From positions 1-5,605 of the forward strand of contig JAWCLZ010000047.1 of the NCBI GenBank assembly GCA_038850275.1: a DNA stretch of 5,605 bases, read 5' to 3'. How positions within the stretch are numbered: the stretch's first letter is position 1; each line of letters starts with the position of its first letter. Below the pieces are notes generated by a model. That model had not been told where the DNA came from. It was given only the letters and a program-made list of their open reading frames with translations, and did not search any database. The DNA comes from JAWCLZ01 sp038850275 (GTDB taxonomy: Archaea > Halobacteriota > JAWCLZ01). Positions 5,399 to 5,605 of the stretch are shown here, piece by piece. Made by a program: the position numbers and the translations under genes.

Positions 5399-5412
5399 CA
5401 TAAAACTTTTGC
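5399..5412 (-). promoter_or_regulatory. Probable BRE/TATA of tRNA-Val
   Basis: GCAAAAGTTTTATG on the minus strand, with the TTTTAT part centred about 29 bp before the mature tRNA 5' end. That would start transcription only a few bases before the tRNA. Confidence 0.45.
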
Positions 5413-5451
5413 TTGGGCGCAAATAATTTCAGGTTCTATGATTTCCTTGTG

Positions 5452-5467
5452 ATATGAATTATCATAT
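5452..5467. repeat. Dyad ATATGA-ATTA-TCATAT at the start of the small plus-strand frame
   Basis: Perfect 6-bp inverted arms flank ATTA. The left arm includes the ATG at 5454, so a bound protein or an RNA hairpin here would cover the start of the putative small gene. Confidence 0.45.
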
Positions 5468-5598
5468 TAAGTTCGAAATTTGAAGATTTTCGAAATTTCA
5501 TTAGCTCTTGGATAGCAATAACTAAGAATGGCAATTTTCTAGTACTGGGATGCTTCCACAATCCCTATTTGATTGAAGAGCTGAAAAAAATTGAGTAA
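5454..5598 (+). pseudogene. Small plus-strand reading frame interrupted by one +1 frameshift
   Basis: From ATG at 5454 the frame reads MNYHIKFEI and meets TGA at 5481-5483. Skipping one base at ATT-T-GAA joins it to an open frame, EDFRNFISSW onward to IEELKKIE, ending at TAA (5596-5598). The joined product is about 46 residues and reads like a normal soluble protein. The downstream frame has no usual start codon before its last few codons, so on its own it cannot be translated. A TATA-like AAATAATTT (5421-5429) is centred 29 bp before the ATG. An ATG abuts the stop at 5599, at the window edge. It could be a decayed gene, a sequencing error, or a real +1 frameshift. I recognise no family, and chance openness is possible for so short a stretch. 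Confidence 0.35.
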
Positions 5599-5605
5599 AT
5601 GCAAT

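Noticed and set aside
5472..5498. Direct repeat TTCGAAATTT (two copies, 17 bp apart) as an attachment site or CRISPR-like unit
   Set aside because: There are only two short AT-rich copies, with no integrase or further units; it may simply reflect coding sequence in the frameshifted small gene.

Overview
The window is most likely archaeal chromosomal DNA. The tRNA-Val gene ends without an encoded CCA and is followed directly by a short T-run. Promoters look like TATA boxes about 24 or about 39 bp before start codons, with very short or absent leaders. Clear ribosome sites match the GGAGGTGAT consensus. The gene families (TatC, crotonase, DUF362 with ferredoxin clusters, DUF72, ArsR-type winged helix, small RNase HI) are all common in archaea. 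The DNA is AT-rich, with pure A/T stretches between genes. I cannot name the lineage. There is no transposase, integrase, CRISPR array or phage gene.

Left part (1-1560): the end of an unrecognised, cysteine-rich, probably exported protein reads rightwards to a T-run terminator. Facing it is a full-length tatC on the minus strand. Behind tatC lies 59 bp of pure A/T that carries its promoter.

Middle (1560-4290): an enoyl-CoA hydratase (minus) and a DUF362 iron-sulfur protein (plus) diverge from one shared palindromic TATA element. The DUF362 gene appears leaderless, while the hydratase has a short leader with a ribosome site. A DUF72 TIM-barrel gene follows DUF362 one base after its stop, so the two form an operon. 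That operon meets a winged-helix regulator gene tail to tail across a small heptamer repeat.

Right part (4286-5605): reading leftwards on the minus strand are tRNA-Val(GAC), an RNase HI gene 23 bp behind it, a 51-codon single-span membrane protein with an excellent ribosome site, and the winged-helix regulator. A perfect 15-bp palindrome overlaps the stop codon of the small membrane gene and lies just upstream of the regulator promoter, so it is a candidate operator. At the right edge is a small plus-strand reading frame that needs one +1 frameshift at ATT-TGA to be read whole.

No complete novel multi-gene system is visible. The best leads are the small membrane protein/regulator/palindrome unit, the RNase HI that lacks its usual last catalytic Asp, the tRNA-RNase HI co-transcription arrangement, the DUF362-DUF72 coupling, and the possible frameshift gene.
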